Assembly: GCA_963762575.1 (NCBI GenBank)
Contig: CAVXLL010000002.1
Location: 496,001-560,000, forward strand
Direction: 5' to 3'
Length of the DNA: 64,000 nucleotides
Source of the DNA: AP-15 sp963762575
Lineage (GTDB): Bacteria; Pseudomonadota; Alphaproteobacteria; ATCC43930; CGMCC-115725
This document shows positions 8,565-16,911 of the stretch, piece by piece; the stretch's first letter is position 1, and each line of letters starts with the position of its first letter. The notes under the pieces were generated by a model that was not told the DNA's origin, did not search any database, and saw nothing but the letters and a program-made list of their open reading frames with translations. The position numbers were made by a program, and so were the translations under genes.

Positions 8565-9716
8565 ATGAAGACCAACCAGGACCGCATCCTGACTACCCAT
8601 GTCGGGAGCCTTCCGCGGCCGCCCGAGCTGCGTCAGCTCTTGGTGCGCAAGGACCAGGGCGAGCCTTATGACAAGACCGAGCTCGATCGCCTGACCCGGC
8701 AGGCGGTCGTCGACATCGTTCGCCGCCAGGCGGAGGCGGGCGTCGACATCGTCAATGACGGCGAGATGTCGAAGCCGGGCTATTCGACGTATGTCGCGGA
8801 CCGGCTCTCTGGGTTCTCGGGCCACGAGCCCGCCAAGCCGCGCCTGGACACCAGGGAGCACCCGAACTTCGTCGCCGCCTATGAACGGATGACCGGCGCC
8901 AATGTAGCGAGACGCGCCGTCTGCGTCGGCCCAGTGGCCGTCCGCGACCGCGAACCGCTCGCTCAGGACCTCGCCAATCTGCGCGCCGCACTCGCCGAGG
9001 TAACGGTCGCCGAAGGGTTCATGACCGCTGCTTCTCCCGGGCTCGTGCCGGTGTTTCAGACCAACCGCCATTACCCGAGCCACGAGACTTACGTCGAAGC
9101 AATCGCCGCAGCGATGCAGGAAGAATACGAGGCGATCGTCGAGGCAGGATTTGTCTTGCAGCTCGACTGCCCCGATCTGGCGATGGCGCACCACACCACG
9201 TTCCAGGATCTGAGCGAGACCGATTTCCTCAAACGCGCTGCATTCCACGTCGAGGTATTGAACCACGCGTTGCGCAATGTGCCGGCCGACCGGGCACGCA
9301 TCCATATCTGCTGGGGCAATTACGAGGGGCCGCACGACCACGACATCGCGTTTGCGAAAGTCGCCCCCATTCTGGTCAAGGCGAAGCCGATGGCGCTGGT
9401 CGTCGAAGCGGCCAACCCGCGTCACGCGCATGAATGGACGGTATGGCAGGAGACGGAGCTGCCCGACGATAAGATCCTCGTGCCCGGTGTGCTCGACACC
9501 TCGACCAATTACGTCGAGCATCCCGAGCTGGTAGCCGAGCGCATCTGCCGCTTCACCGACATCGTCGGCCGCGAGCGCGTCATCGCCGGCAGCGATTGCG
9601 GCTTCGGCACCTTCGCCGGCTACGGCAAGCTCGACCCCGACATCTCGTTCAAGAAACTGCGCGCGATGGCCGAAGGCGCCGCGATCGCCTCGAAGCGGCT
9701 GTGGGGCCGCGCGTAG
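8565..9716 (+). CDS. Cobalamin-independent methionine synthase C-domain-like protein (MetE family II)
   Basis: The 383-residue protein matches the zinc (beta/alpha)8 barrel of the MetE C-terminal domain, also used by CoM-dependent epoxyalkane enzymes. Visible blocks are THVGSLPRP at the N-terminus, VDIVNDGEMSKPGY, DCPDLAMAHH, HICWGNYEGPH and GSDCGFGTF, holding the expected His and Cys zinc ligands. It lacks the MetE N-terminal half, so it is not a full methionine synthase. Position inside an aromatic-oxidation operon suggests thiol or methyl transfer on a catabolic intermediate, but that is inference. The ATG at 8565 is 7-8 nt after GGGGAG and is preferred over the ATG at 8559. Confidence 0.8.
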   Translation: MKTNQDRILTTHVGSLPRPPELRQLLVRKDQGEPYDKTELDRLTRQAVVDIVRRQAEAGVDIVNDGEMSKPGYSTYVADRLSGFSGHEPAKPRLDTREHPNFVAAYERMTGANVARRAVCVGPVAVRDREPLAQDLANLRAALAEVTVAEGFMTAASPGLVPVFQTNRHYPSHETYVEAIAAAMQEEYEAIVEAGFVLQLDCPDLAMAHHTTFQDLSETDFLKRAAFHVEVLNHALRNVPADRARIHICWGNYEGPHDHDIAFAKVAPILVKAKPMALVVEAANPRHAHEWTVWQETELPDDKILVPGVLDTSTNYVEHPELVAERICRFTDIVGRERVIAGSDCGFGTFAGYGKLDPDISFKKLRAMAEGAAIASKRLWGRA

Positions 9717-9722
9717 GGGCAA

Positions 9723-10910
9723 ATGACGGGTGCGCAGCTGCGCATCGCGGTGATCGGCGGCGGCATTGGCGGCCTGACCGCCGCCGTGGCGCTGCTGCAG
9801 GCCGGGTTCGAGGTCGAAGTCTACGAGCAGGCGCCCGAGCTGACCGAGGTCGGCGGCGGCATCAACATGGCGCCCAACGCGACGCGCGTGCTGCGCCGGC
9901 TCGGTCTCGCCGGCGGGCTCGACCGCGAGGGCGTACGCCCGGTCGGCACTCATCAGCGGCGCTGGCAGGACGGCCGCACGTTGCAGCGCGCGCCGCTCAA
10001 TCCGCTGTGCGAGGAGCTCTACGGCGCGCCGCACATGACCATCCACCGCGCCGACCTGCTGTCGGTCATTGCCGCGGGCTTCCCGGCCGAGCGCGTCCAT
10101 TTCGGCCATCGGCTGGTCGGCCTTGCCGACCGGGGCGACGGCGCCGAGGCGTGGTTCGACAACGGGGTGCGGATCACCGCCGACGTGCTGGTCGGCGCCG
10201 ACGGCATCCACTCGGCGGTGCGCGCCGCGCTGTTCGGCGAGGAGGCGCCGGCCTTTGCCGGCTGCGTCGCCTATCGCGGGCTGGTGCCGGCCGAGCGCAT
10301 CGCCGATCTCGGACTCGAGCTCGGCTCGCAGTCATGGGTCGGCCCCGGCGGGCATTTCGTGCATTATTTCGTCTCGCGCGGGCGGCTGCTCAATTTTGTC
10401 GGCTGGACCGAGCACGACGAATGGAACCGCGAGGACTGGACCGACCGCGCCACGGTCGCGCGGGCGCTCGCCGCGTTCGCGGGCTGGCATGCGCAGATCC
10501 GAACGATCATCGCCGCGGCCGAGACCTGCTTCATCTGGGCATTGTTCGATCGCGATCCGCTGCCGCGCTGGTCGGTCGGCCGGACGACCTTGCTGGGCGA
10601 CGCCTGTCACCCGATGTACCCGTTCATGGGCCAGGGCGCGGCAATGGCGATCGAGGACGGCGCGGCGCTCGCCGCCTGCCTGCGCGCGATTTCCGACCCG
10701 GCCGAGGCGCTGCGGCATTACGAGCGGCTGCGCCTGCCGCGCGTCACCCGGCTGCAGGAGATGTCGCGCGCCAACAAGACCCGCTTTCATCTGCGCGACG
10801 GCCCGGCGCAACAGGCGCGCGACGCCGAATGGGCCAAGGCCGGCGACCGCTCGCCCGACGCACTGCGCTGGCTCTACGAATTCGACCCCGCCGCGGTCGC
10901 CGCAATATAG
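9723..10910 (+). CDS. FAD-dependent monooxygenase, salicylate hydroxylase-like (UbiH/PHBH fold)
   Basis: The 395-residue protein is a class A flavoprotein hydroxylase. It shows the dinucleotide motif GGGIGG near residue 12 followed by the acidic end of the second strand (EVYEQAPE), the DG motif VLVGADGIHS at about residue 160, and the GD motif LLGDACHPMYPFMGQGA near 295. Such enzymes use NAD(P)H and O2 to hydroxylate or decarboxylate aromatic acids. It follows the MetE-like gene by 6 nt and is the last gene of the operon. Its stop lies 8 nt from the convergent cytochrome gene. The substrate is not predictable beyond an aromatic or cyclic compound. Confidence 0.88.
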   Translation: MTGAQLRIAVIGGGIGGLTAAVALLQAGFEVEVYEQAPELTEVGGGINMAPNATRVLRRLGLAGGLDREGVRPVGTHQRRWQDGRTLQRAPLNPLCEELYGAPHMTIHRADLLSVIAAGFPAERVHFGHRLVGLADRGDGAEAWFDNGVRITADVLVGADGIHSAVRAALFGEEAPAFAGCVAYRGLVPAERIADLGLELGSQSWVGPGGHFVHYFVSRGRLLNFVGWTEHDEWNREDWTDRATVARALAAFAGWHAQIRTIIAAAETCFIWALFDRDPLPRWSVGRTTLLGDACHPMYPFMGQGAAMAIEDGAALAACLRAISDPAEALRHYERLRLPRVTRLQEMSRANKTRFHLRDGPAQQARDAEWAKAGDRSPDALRWLYEFDPAAVAAI

Positions 10911-10917
10911 CCCTGAG

Positions 10918-11469
10918 CTACGACCCTGGGCTGGGGTTGTCCGGAAGCGAAGGAATCGCCCGCAGATATTCGTATATTGCGTTCAGGTCCCGGTCGGTCT
11001 TCCAGCGGTACAGCGGCCATGACATGACTTGCAACAGATCGCCCTTTGGATCCCTCGGATCATGGCCGTAATGCATGACTTCGAGATATCCCGCCAAGGT
11101 CAGTCCCGCCGGCCTATCGTATTTGTCGGGGGTGATGTTCGCTGAAACAATTGTCGGCGCAAAGACTCTCCCCCCGGACAGATACTGCGCCGAATTGATC
11201 TGTTCCGGTTGCCCCAAATAGGGATTGCCCCCGTTTGCCCAGTTCGGATAGGTGTGGCAGTCGTTGCAACCGGTGGTATTGACGATGTAGCTGCCGAGAC
11301 CGACCAACTTCCAGTCTTTTCCGGCGAGGTTAAGCGGCACCGGCGCAATCTGATAGCCGCGCAGGATCTGATCGTACTCATCCGCCCGCACGGCTGATCC
11401 TTGCAGCATTGTCGCCAATACGACGGCTGCGACCCATACGCCGGAACGCGCGACAATGCGTCTTTCCAT
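10918..11469 (-). CDS. Exported c-type cytochrome, mono-haem
   Basis: The protein (183 residues from the ATG at 11469) starts with a basic stretch and a hydrophobic signal segment ending in an AVRADE-like cleavage region, so it is periplasmic. One haem site CNDCH is present (GCNDCHTYP), preceded by GLGSYIVNTTG. Met residues suitable as sixth ligand occur in LQVMSWPLYRW. The C-terminal part DRDLNAIYEYLRAIPS is typical of small cytochromes that accept electrons from dehydrogenases. Another ATG 24 nt upstream (11493) is possible; the chosen one has GGGGA at suitable spacing. No dehydrogenase partner is adjacent. Confidence 0.85.
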   Translation of the reverse strand: MERRIVARSGVWVAAVVLATMLQGSAVRADEYDQILRGYQIAPVPLNLAGKDWKLVGLGSYIVNTTGCNDCHTYPNWANGGNPYLGQPEQINSAQYLSGGRVFAPTIVSANITPDKYDRPAGLTLAGYLEVMHYGHDPRDPKGDLLQVMSWPLYRWKTDRDLNAIYEYLRAIPSLPDNPSPGS

Positions 11470-11597
11470 TCGCTGAACTTTCCCCATGCTCATCCGCAGG
11501 GGCGGGTTCTAGCCGCGAATGCGTCAACGAACTGTCCTGATGCGAAAAGGATGCTGGCCCGGCGTGTCGGCCGGGCCAGCCTGGCGATGATACCGAG

Positions 11598-11981
11598 CTA
11601 TTCCGGCTTGAAGCAGTAGGCCGCGAGCTTGTTGCCGTCGAGGTCGCGGACATAACCCGCATAGGCACTGGGATGCCAGCTGCGCGGCCCGACCGGGCCT
11701 TCGTCCTTGCCGCCGGCCGCGAGGGCGGCCTTGTGGAATTCTGCAACCGCCGCACGGCTCGGCGCGACAAAGCTGATCGTGCCGCCGTTGGCGAAGCTCG
11801 CCGGTTGTCCGTTGGCCGGCTTCAGCACAAAGAATTCCGGAGCAGACTCGCCCCAGATCGAGCCGTTGTCGCCCAGATCGTTCAAACGCTTGTAGCCGAG
11901 CGTGCCCAGCACGCGGTCATAAAAGGAGCGCGCCTTCGCAAGGTCGTTCGTTCCCACCGTAACATGCGTAAATATGGCCAT
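11598..11981 (-). CDS. Single-domain VOC (glyoxalase-fold) protein
   Basis: A 127-residue protein of the vicinal-oxygen-chelate superfamily. It opens with FTHVTVGTNDLAKARSFYD, has the central AEFHKAALAAGGKDEGPVGP block and ends in GYVRDLDGNKLAAYCF. This pattern is common in proteobacterial lactoylglutathione lyase-like proteins of unknown substrate. The start follows AGGAGG with 5-6 nt spacing. It is transcribed alone and no function can be assigned from context. Confidence 0.85.
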   Translation of the reverse strand: MAIFTHVTVGTNDLAKARSFYDRVLGTLGYKRLNDLGDNGSIWGESAPEFFVLKPANGQPASFANGGTISFVAPSRAAVAEFHKAALAAGGKDEGPVGPRSWHPSAYAGYVRDLDGNKLAAYCFKPE

Positions 11982-12263
11982 CTGATCCTCCTCAAAACAC
12001 AAGCGCCCCGTTCAAATGCGCCGCCCGCAGATTACCGGTTTCGTATGGAAGGGTAAACGGCGGATCCGTGATGGCCGAGACGAGCCGGTTTTAGCTCTGA
12101 GCCGCATCTCCGGCATTAACTTCGAATTTTGCTCACTTAACCACCAATTTCGCGGGGATTTTAAATTTTTGAACCTAAGGTCGCCTCTCCCGATACGGGA
12201 AGCCGATGCGGTCCAATGCCCAGCTCGAGGCGGGATCTGACGATTCGAACTGAGGAGGGAAAT

Positions 12264-12458
12264 ATGTTGTCCGATCACGAAGTCCTGCGTGCCGCAGACC
12301 AGATGGTGCACGAATTCGGCGACAATGCCGAGCTCCAGGCCGTCAAATACGCCGATCTGATGCTCGGGCACAGCAACCGGGCCGCGCTTCTGGTCTGGGC
12401 GCGCATCTGGCGCACGATCGCGGAGAAATGCCCGGCCCAGACCGGCTTACCGCATTGA
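12264..12458 (+). CDS. Small conserved-looking protein of unknown function
   Basis: A 64-residue soluble, mostly helical protein (MLSDHEVLRAADQM, then RAALLVWARIWRTI). The start has a strong GAGGAGGGAA site 5 nt upstream, and an AT-rich 250-bp leader precedes it, so it is probably expressed. Its 3' end overlaps by 12 nt with the stop of the truncated outer-membrane gene on the other strand, right at the edge of the duplicated segment. I do not recognise the family. Confidence 0.6.
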   Translation: MLSDHEVLRAADQMVHEFGDNAELQAVKYADLMLGHSNRAALLVWARIWRTIAEKCPAQTGLPH

Positions 12459-12992
12459 CGGGTCGCCCCAGCCCGCTCTCCGGTTCACGCTCTGGCCGGC
12501 AAGCAGCCCGGGGTTCAGTTCCAGATTTGCTGCAAATCCCCAAGCTCGGAAGCCGGCGCCCAAATCCGCGAACTGGGTCGGCAATTCGAGCAGGCGGTAC
12601 AACACTAATGCGGTCCCCGAATTGGTCTGCAGCTCCGCCTTGCCGCCCTGGAATAGCACATTGCGGGTGGTAATGTTGGTACTGACCGGGATATGAAACA
12701 CGTCGCCCAGCAGGCTGATGGGGCCGTCGTGGATCTCGGCCGACCCCATGAACGGCGCCCCGTCGAGGCGCCCCAACAGCTCAAAAGGACCGACGCTCGA
12801 ATTGACCTCGGGTATTCGCGCCAGCGGCGTCGCGGTGGTAGCATAGACGCCGCCGAGCCAAAGATAGGGCGTTATAAGGACCTGCGGATGCCCGAGGCTG
12901 CCCGAGTCTTGCGCGCAGGCCGCATGCAGCCCGGACGCAATTCCGGCAATGCTTGCGATGATCGCAAGGACGAGTTTGCGGGTTTGTCGCAT
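12447..12992 (-). pseudogene. Truncated copy of a putative outer-membrane protein
   Basis: The 181-residue frame has a signal peptide (MRQTRKLVLAIIASIAG, cleavage after the ACAQ region) and then matches the full-length paralogue at 18641-19486 almost residue for residue up to RRAGWGDP. There it stops after three extra codons, missing about 90 C-terminal residues with the last beta strands. The ATG at 12992 follows AAGGAG. The body is about 98% identical in DNA to the other copy, but the signal peptides differ. Loss of the terminal strands means it could not close a barrel, so I call it a remnant. Confidence 0.75.
12459..12870. repeat. Near-identical duplicated segment, copy A
   Basis: About 412 bp here match 18897-19308 with only about seven differences that I can count. 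One edge is abrupt at 12459, just after the stop of the small gene. The other edge fades into diverged sequence near the signal-peptide codons. This points to a recent partial duplication or gene conversion. Confidence 0.85.
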
Positions 12993-13051
12993 GATGGCGT
13001 CTCCTTGAAACAAGGGCTGGTCCTTCACCGGGGCAAGAGCTGCACCAATGG

Positions 13052-14073
13052 CTACTCGAACGAAAAGACACGTTTCCAGTCGTTCGCCATGCTGATAACC
13101 ACCCAGCCCTGTTTCATGGCTTCATCGTACAAGGCCTGGGTGAAGGTGCCGACCTTGGTGTCGGGCAGCCCGAGCGCCGGACCGTAGGCGTATTCGCGCT
13201 TTGCATCGTCGTGCAACACGAGCATCGCGAGCCGCGCGCCGTTGCCGGCCTTCGTGTACTCCAGCATCTGCCGGTCGCCGGTCGAGTTGCCGAACGCGGC
13301 ATAAGGCTGGCGTCCGATCATCAGGTGGATGCCCTCCGGTTTGCCGGCGTTGTTGTCGTTTAGCAGCAGCTTCGGATCCTTGGTCAGAAATGGCCGGCCG
13401 CTCTTATCATAGCCGTAGCTTGTGCCGCCGGCGCTGCCGACCACATGCTCGGGTGGAATGCCGTACACCTCTTCGGAGTACACCCGGACGAAATCCTGGC
13501 CGCCGCCGGTGACGATGTAGGTCCTGTAACCGTTAGCGCGCAGGTATTTCAGCACCTCGATCATCGGCAGGTAGGTGAGTTCGGTGTAGGGCCGCCTCCA
13601 GCGGGGGTCCCTGGCGGTATCGAGCCACGTCTTAACCTCGGCTTGGAACTCGTCGACACTCATCCCGGTCAGCGTGGCGGCGGCAATCTTGACGAGATCG
13701 TCGATCGAGAGCTTCGCGATCGCCTCGCGGTTGCCTGACAGCACGGTCTTGAACGGCTCGACCTTCGCGAGCTCCGGCTTCGCCTTCACGACCGCCGGCA
13801 CCCGGTCCAGGCAGTAGACCACCTGCTGTAGATTGGGTGCTCGACCCATAGTGTGCCGTCCTGATCGAAGGTGGCAATGCGGTCCGCCGACGGCACGAAC
13901 TGCGGCGCCGACTGGTCAGTGGTCGCGTTCACGAACTCGACGATCGCCTGTTTGGCGGCACCATCGTTCCATGAGGGGAGCGGATCGGTTTGCGCGAGAG
14001 CCCGCGTGCCTGGCGCGAGACCGACGGTGGCCGCAAGCACGAAAACGAAGAGAACGCGGAAATGCCATTTCAT
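13052..14073 (-). pseudogene. Exported HAD-superfamily phosphatase, frame broken near 13830
   Basis: Two frames together make a haloacid-dehalogenase-type phosphatase of about 340 residues with a signal peptide (MKWHFRVLFVFVLAATVGL). HAD motif I is FDQDGTLWVEHP in the first frame. Motif II (YIVTGGGQDF) and motif III/IV (FGNSTGDRQMLEY) are in the second, after QVVYCLDRVPAVVKAKPEL. Restoring one base in ATCTACAGCAGG rejoins them, so this is a single-base deletion or sequencing error. The family is often annotated as secreted acid phosphatase or phosphoserine-phosphatase-like; its substrate is unknown. Motifs look intact, so the gene may be functional if the shift is an artefact. Confidence 0.75.
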
Positions 14074-14235
14074 GGCAGCCTCGTCAGCATAACGTCCTCT
14101 TCTATGATGCGGGGCGAAGCAGGCCGTCGGCATCGGTCCGAGGATCGACGTGGTTAGCATCAACACGAAGACTGCATGGAGAAATGGGCGTTTGATCAAG
14201 CGCGGTGCCTGCGGTGATCTCGCCCGTCGACGATT

Positions 14236-15180
14236 TCAAAGTTTCTTACCCAAGGTGCCCTCGATCAGGTCGAATTGGACCTTCGCAGCGGAGGTTGATC
14301 GCACGAATGCGATCAGTTCACGCCAAGGGTCGAGGACGCGATCGAGCCCGGTGATGAAGGCCACCACGATACCGATCTCGGTTTTTCCGTTCAGGACCAT
14401 GATCCCGCCGGCGAAAAGCAGTGCGAAGACACCCACCGACTGCATTGAACTGACCAAAAGTTTCAGCCCAAACTTGAGCTTAAATACCCGCCGGCGCACA
14501 CCATAAATCGTTTCGAATGCTTTGCCGGCCTGGCTTTTAAGAGAACTGTCGGCTTCGCCGCCGCCCCGGATATTGTCGACGACCAAGTCACCGGCGTGGC
14601 GCAACGTTCGCACACGCTCCCTGACCTGTGCGTTTATGCGGCGCTGGATCAGCGGGACGATGACAACCTGCGGAACGGCGATGAACAAGACGACCAGCCC
14701 GAGACGAGGCTCGGTGTACAGCATGTAACTTAATACGCTGAGCAGAGTCCCCGCTTGGACTATTGGGGTTGAAATGCAGTCACCGACAAACTTCCCCACC
14801 ACTTCCGCTTCGGTGGAGATCATAGTAACTACTGTTCCCGATCTGTCTATTGCTTTCTCACCGAGCGTTTCGTTTCGCCCGCGAGGCGAGCCGCTGCTGA
14901 AGATTTCTTCGCGAAGGGACCGGATCATGGACTCTCCGAGTCCTGAGCTTTTGATATTCACAATGTATTTGAGGCCACCGATGCCCAGTGCCGCAATCAG
15001 ATAACCTCCGCATAGCCAAGCCAGGCGCTCGGCTCTCTCGTGCCCAGCGAGGGTATTTATAATATGACGCTGCAGTTCGAGCGGCGCGGTCGCCAGCACG
15101 GCAGCGATGATCGCCACGATGATCAGGACAACCTGATGTGACGCCGATGACCGCCACACATAACCGTATAATTCACTCAT
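14236..15180 (-). CDS. ABC-transporter type-1 transmembrane domain without ATPase domain
   Basis: The 314-residue protein has about six hydrophobic segments and the exporter-type TMD pattern (ESMIRSLREEIFSS coupling-helix region, later ALLFAGGIMVLNGKTEIG and FDLIEGTLGK end). In normal half-transporters a nucleotide-binding domain follows directly, but here the frame stops, and no Walker motifs are found in the following 900 bp. The start has GGAGG 6 nt upstream. It could be a truncated exporter or a TMD served by an ATPase coded elsewhere. No substrate can be inferred. Confidence 0.75.
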   Translation of the reverse strand: MSELYGYVWRSSASHQVVLIIVAIIAAVLATAPLELQRHIINTLAGHERAERLAWLCGGYLIAALGIGGLKYIVNIKSSGLGESMIRSLREEIFSSGSPRGRNETLGEKAIDRSGTVVTMISTEAEVVGKFVGDCISTPIVQAGTLLSVLSYMLYTEPRLGLVVLFIAVPQVVIVPLIQRRINAQVRERVRTLRHAGDLVVDNIRGGGEADSSLKSQAGKAFETIYGVRRRVFKLKFGLKLLVSSMQSVGVFALLFAGGIMVLNGKTEIGIVVAFITGLDRVLDPWRELIAFVRSTSAAKVQFDLIEGTLGKKL

Positions 15181-15366
15181 CGGGGTCCTCCAAGGCCGCT
15201 CATCGCGGAAAGAGAAGTTGAACCTGAAAGCGAAGCGCCCAACGCGGTCCTGCAGCCCGACGTTGATCGGCGTGCGCCAATCTGGCGCAGTTACCGCCCG
15301 ATCGCCTTCAGATAAGCTGCTTCATCTTCCACGCGCTGAACGCAGATTGCGTGGCACGCCCAGTAA

Positions 15367-15522
15367 TTACCGAGGTTCGTCACCACACACAGGGCACATT
15401 TCAAGTCCGGCGATGTCCGAGCTACTGGCCGCAGTGTCCGGATTGGGCTGGGCACATCCAACGAGAAGTGCACCCATGGCTCCTACGATCAGAGCGAACC
15501 GCCCAATACGTTCTTCGGTCAC
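15367..15522 (-). CDS. Small putative lipoprotein (possible frame break at its C-terminus)
   Basis: From a GTG at 15522, with GAGGGAG about 7 nt upstream, a 51-residue protein begins VTEERIGRFALIVGAMGALL and reaches a lipobox LVGC, then a short polar tail ending in CPVCGDEPR. A second frame that overlaps the tail and runs on to 15291 encodes CALCVV, WACHAICVQRVEDEAAYLKAIG and a stop. It looks protein-like too, so the real gene may continue through a frame error near 15400. The CxxC/CxxxC pattern would suit metal binding. Function unknown. Confidence 0.4.
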   Translation of the reverse strand: MTEERIGRFALIVGAMGALLVGCAQPNPDTAASSSDIAGLEMCPVCGDEPR

Positions 15523-15608
15523 TACTTGCTCCCTCTTTCGCCCGCCAGCGTCGCTCCCGCTTGGGATTTAAAAGTTGGGCCCTTCTTGGCTCAGAGCCCG
15601 CCTCAGCA

Positions 15609-16136
15609 TCAGGTGCCGGGGCCGGCGAAGGTAAGCTCGACGCGGCGGTTCTGGGCGCGCCCCTGCGGCGTATCATTCGGAGCGACCGGGTCGGCATCGC
15701 CAAGGCCTCGCGCCGAGACGAGGGTCGGATTGACCCCGTGGGAGACTAGGAAATTGGCGACGGTCTGAGCCCTTTTCAGCGAAAGCTGCTGGTTGTTGTC
15801 GACCCCCTGCTGGCGTAGCTCGGGGCCGACCGGAACGTTGTCCGTATAGCCAGTCACGATGATCGTGGTCTGCACGAAGGGCGCAAGGACCGGGGCCATC
15901 TCGGAGATCGTCTGGGCCGCCGCGGGGGGCATCTGCCAGCTGCCGGACGGGAACAGCAGATCGCTGTTCACGGCGACTTTGATCGCTCCCTGCAACCGGG
16001 TGATGTGCACCTGCTGCGACGCGATCTCGCCCGAGAGCCGCTGATTGAGCTGGTTGTAATCGTTTTCGAGTGCGTTGTACTGCTGCGCCGGCACGCAGGC
16101 CGACAGGACCAGTGCGATCAGGGGGATGGCAGTCAC
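15609..16136 (-). CDS. OmpA-family peptidoglycan-associated lipoprotein (copy 1)
   Basis: The 175-residue frame has a lipobox (VLSAC), a short coiled region (NALENDYNQLNQRLSG) and a C-terminal OmpA/MotB domain that anchors the outer membrane to peptidoglycan. It shows VTGYTDNVPVGPELR and SARGLGDADPVAPNDTPQGR-type blocks with the binding Asp and Arg (AQNRRVEL). The GTG at 16136 gives a signal peptide without positive charge. A well-placed ATG pair at 16171/16174, after GAGGAGAAG, encodes MRLRLSRIAATG in another frame, so a one-base error near 16136 probably hides the true N-terminus. A paralogue lies at 20646-21235. Confidence 0.8.
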   Translation of the reverse strand: MTAIPLIALVLSACVPAQQYNALENDYNQLNQRLSGEIASQQVHITRLQGAIKVAVNSDLLFPSGSWQMPPAAAQTISEMAPVLAPFVQTTIIVTGYTDNVPVGPELRQQGVDNNQQLSLKRAQTVANFLVSHGVNPTLVSARGLGDADPVAPNDTPQGRAQNRRVELTFAGPGT

Positions 16137-16216
16137 CCAGTGGCGGCAATGCGGCTCAGACGTAACCTCATCATTCTTCTCCTCTTTGCTGATGTGAACG
16201 CTTAGAATTTCCCTGG

Positions 16217-16435
16217 TCAGTCGCCCGCCATTCCTCCGACGCCGACGCCGGTGACCTTGCCCGCATTATCGAAGCCGAACAGCAGGCTGGTAGCGTCCCC
16301 GCGCGGGAAAACGAACTTCACGACGTAGAAGGTCTGCTCGCCGATTTTCCGGGTTTGCACGATTTCGGCGCGCAGCGGCGATGCCCCGTACTCATCAAGG
16401 GCGTGGGACATCTCCTTGACGGCGTCGTCGGTCAC
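16217..16435 (-). CDS. Short hypothetical protein, probably N-terminally truncated
   Basis: The 72-residue frame (GTG start) has mixed beta content (FYVVKFVFPRGDATSLLFGF, glycine-rich end). The start lacks a ribosome site, and the reading frame remains open upstream into DNA that codes for an AraC fragment on the other strand. I think a rearrangement near 16440 joined the remains of two genes. No family recognised. Confidence 0.4.
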   Translation of the reverse strand: MTDDAVKEMSHALDEYGASPLRAEIVQTRKIGEQTFYVVKFVFPRGDATSLLFGFDNAGKVTGVGVGGMAGD

Positions 16436-16781
16436 CTGGGGGCGGCACCATTCGCTGATCTTGCGCCGGTTTCGCAGAGCCGTGGAGGAAGACCCCGATC
16501 AGCCGCTTTACATACCGGAGCTTTGTGCGGCGATCCGGGTCTCGGACCGGACGTTGCGGCTTTGTTGTCAGGAGCAGCTGGGGATGAGCCCAAAGCGATA
16601 TTTACTATTGCGCCGGATGCATTTCGCCCGGCGGGCCCTGCATGACGGCTCCCCTGGCACGAGAACGGTGACGGAGATCGCCGCGCAATATGGCTTCTGG
16701 CAATTCGGACGGTTCGCCGGCGAGTACAAGGCGCTCTTCGGGGAAGCGCCGTCCGCCACGCTCCATCGCCCGCCGGAGTAG
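16436..16781 (+). pseudogene. AraC-family regulator, C-terminal DNA-binding fragment
   Basis: Only the twin helix-turn-helix domain remains: LYIPELCAAIRVSDRTLRL, LGMSPKRYLLLRRMHFARRAL, EIAAQYGFWQFGRFAGEYKA and FGEAPSATLHRP. It is closely similar to the C-terminal domain of the full-length regulator at 17483-18478. The roughly 200-residue sensor domain is missing, and the fragment begins where the 72-residue gene on the other strand ends. There is no convincing start codon with a ribosome site, so I treat it as a remnant. Confidence 0.75.
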
Positions 16782-16911
16782 CGATGGGGCTCCGCGGTCG
16801 CATTTCTGGCATTTCTGCCAAAACTGAATAGACCCCCGATCTAGCCTGCCACCACAATTGTCAGGCCTTCGGCACGTGCCAGAGAGCAGTCGTCGCACTC
16901 GTTGAGGGGAA

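Noticed and set aside
8049..10211. A 720-codon open frame on the minus strand
   Set aside because: It is the mirror of three plus-strand genes with clear family motifs; long antisense frames are common in high-GC DNA and this one shows no recognisable domain.
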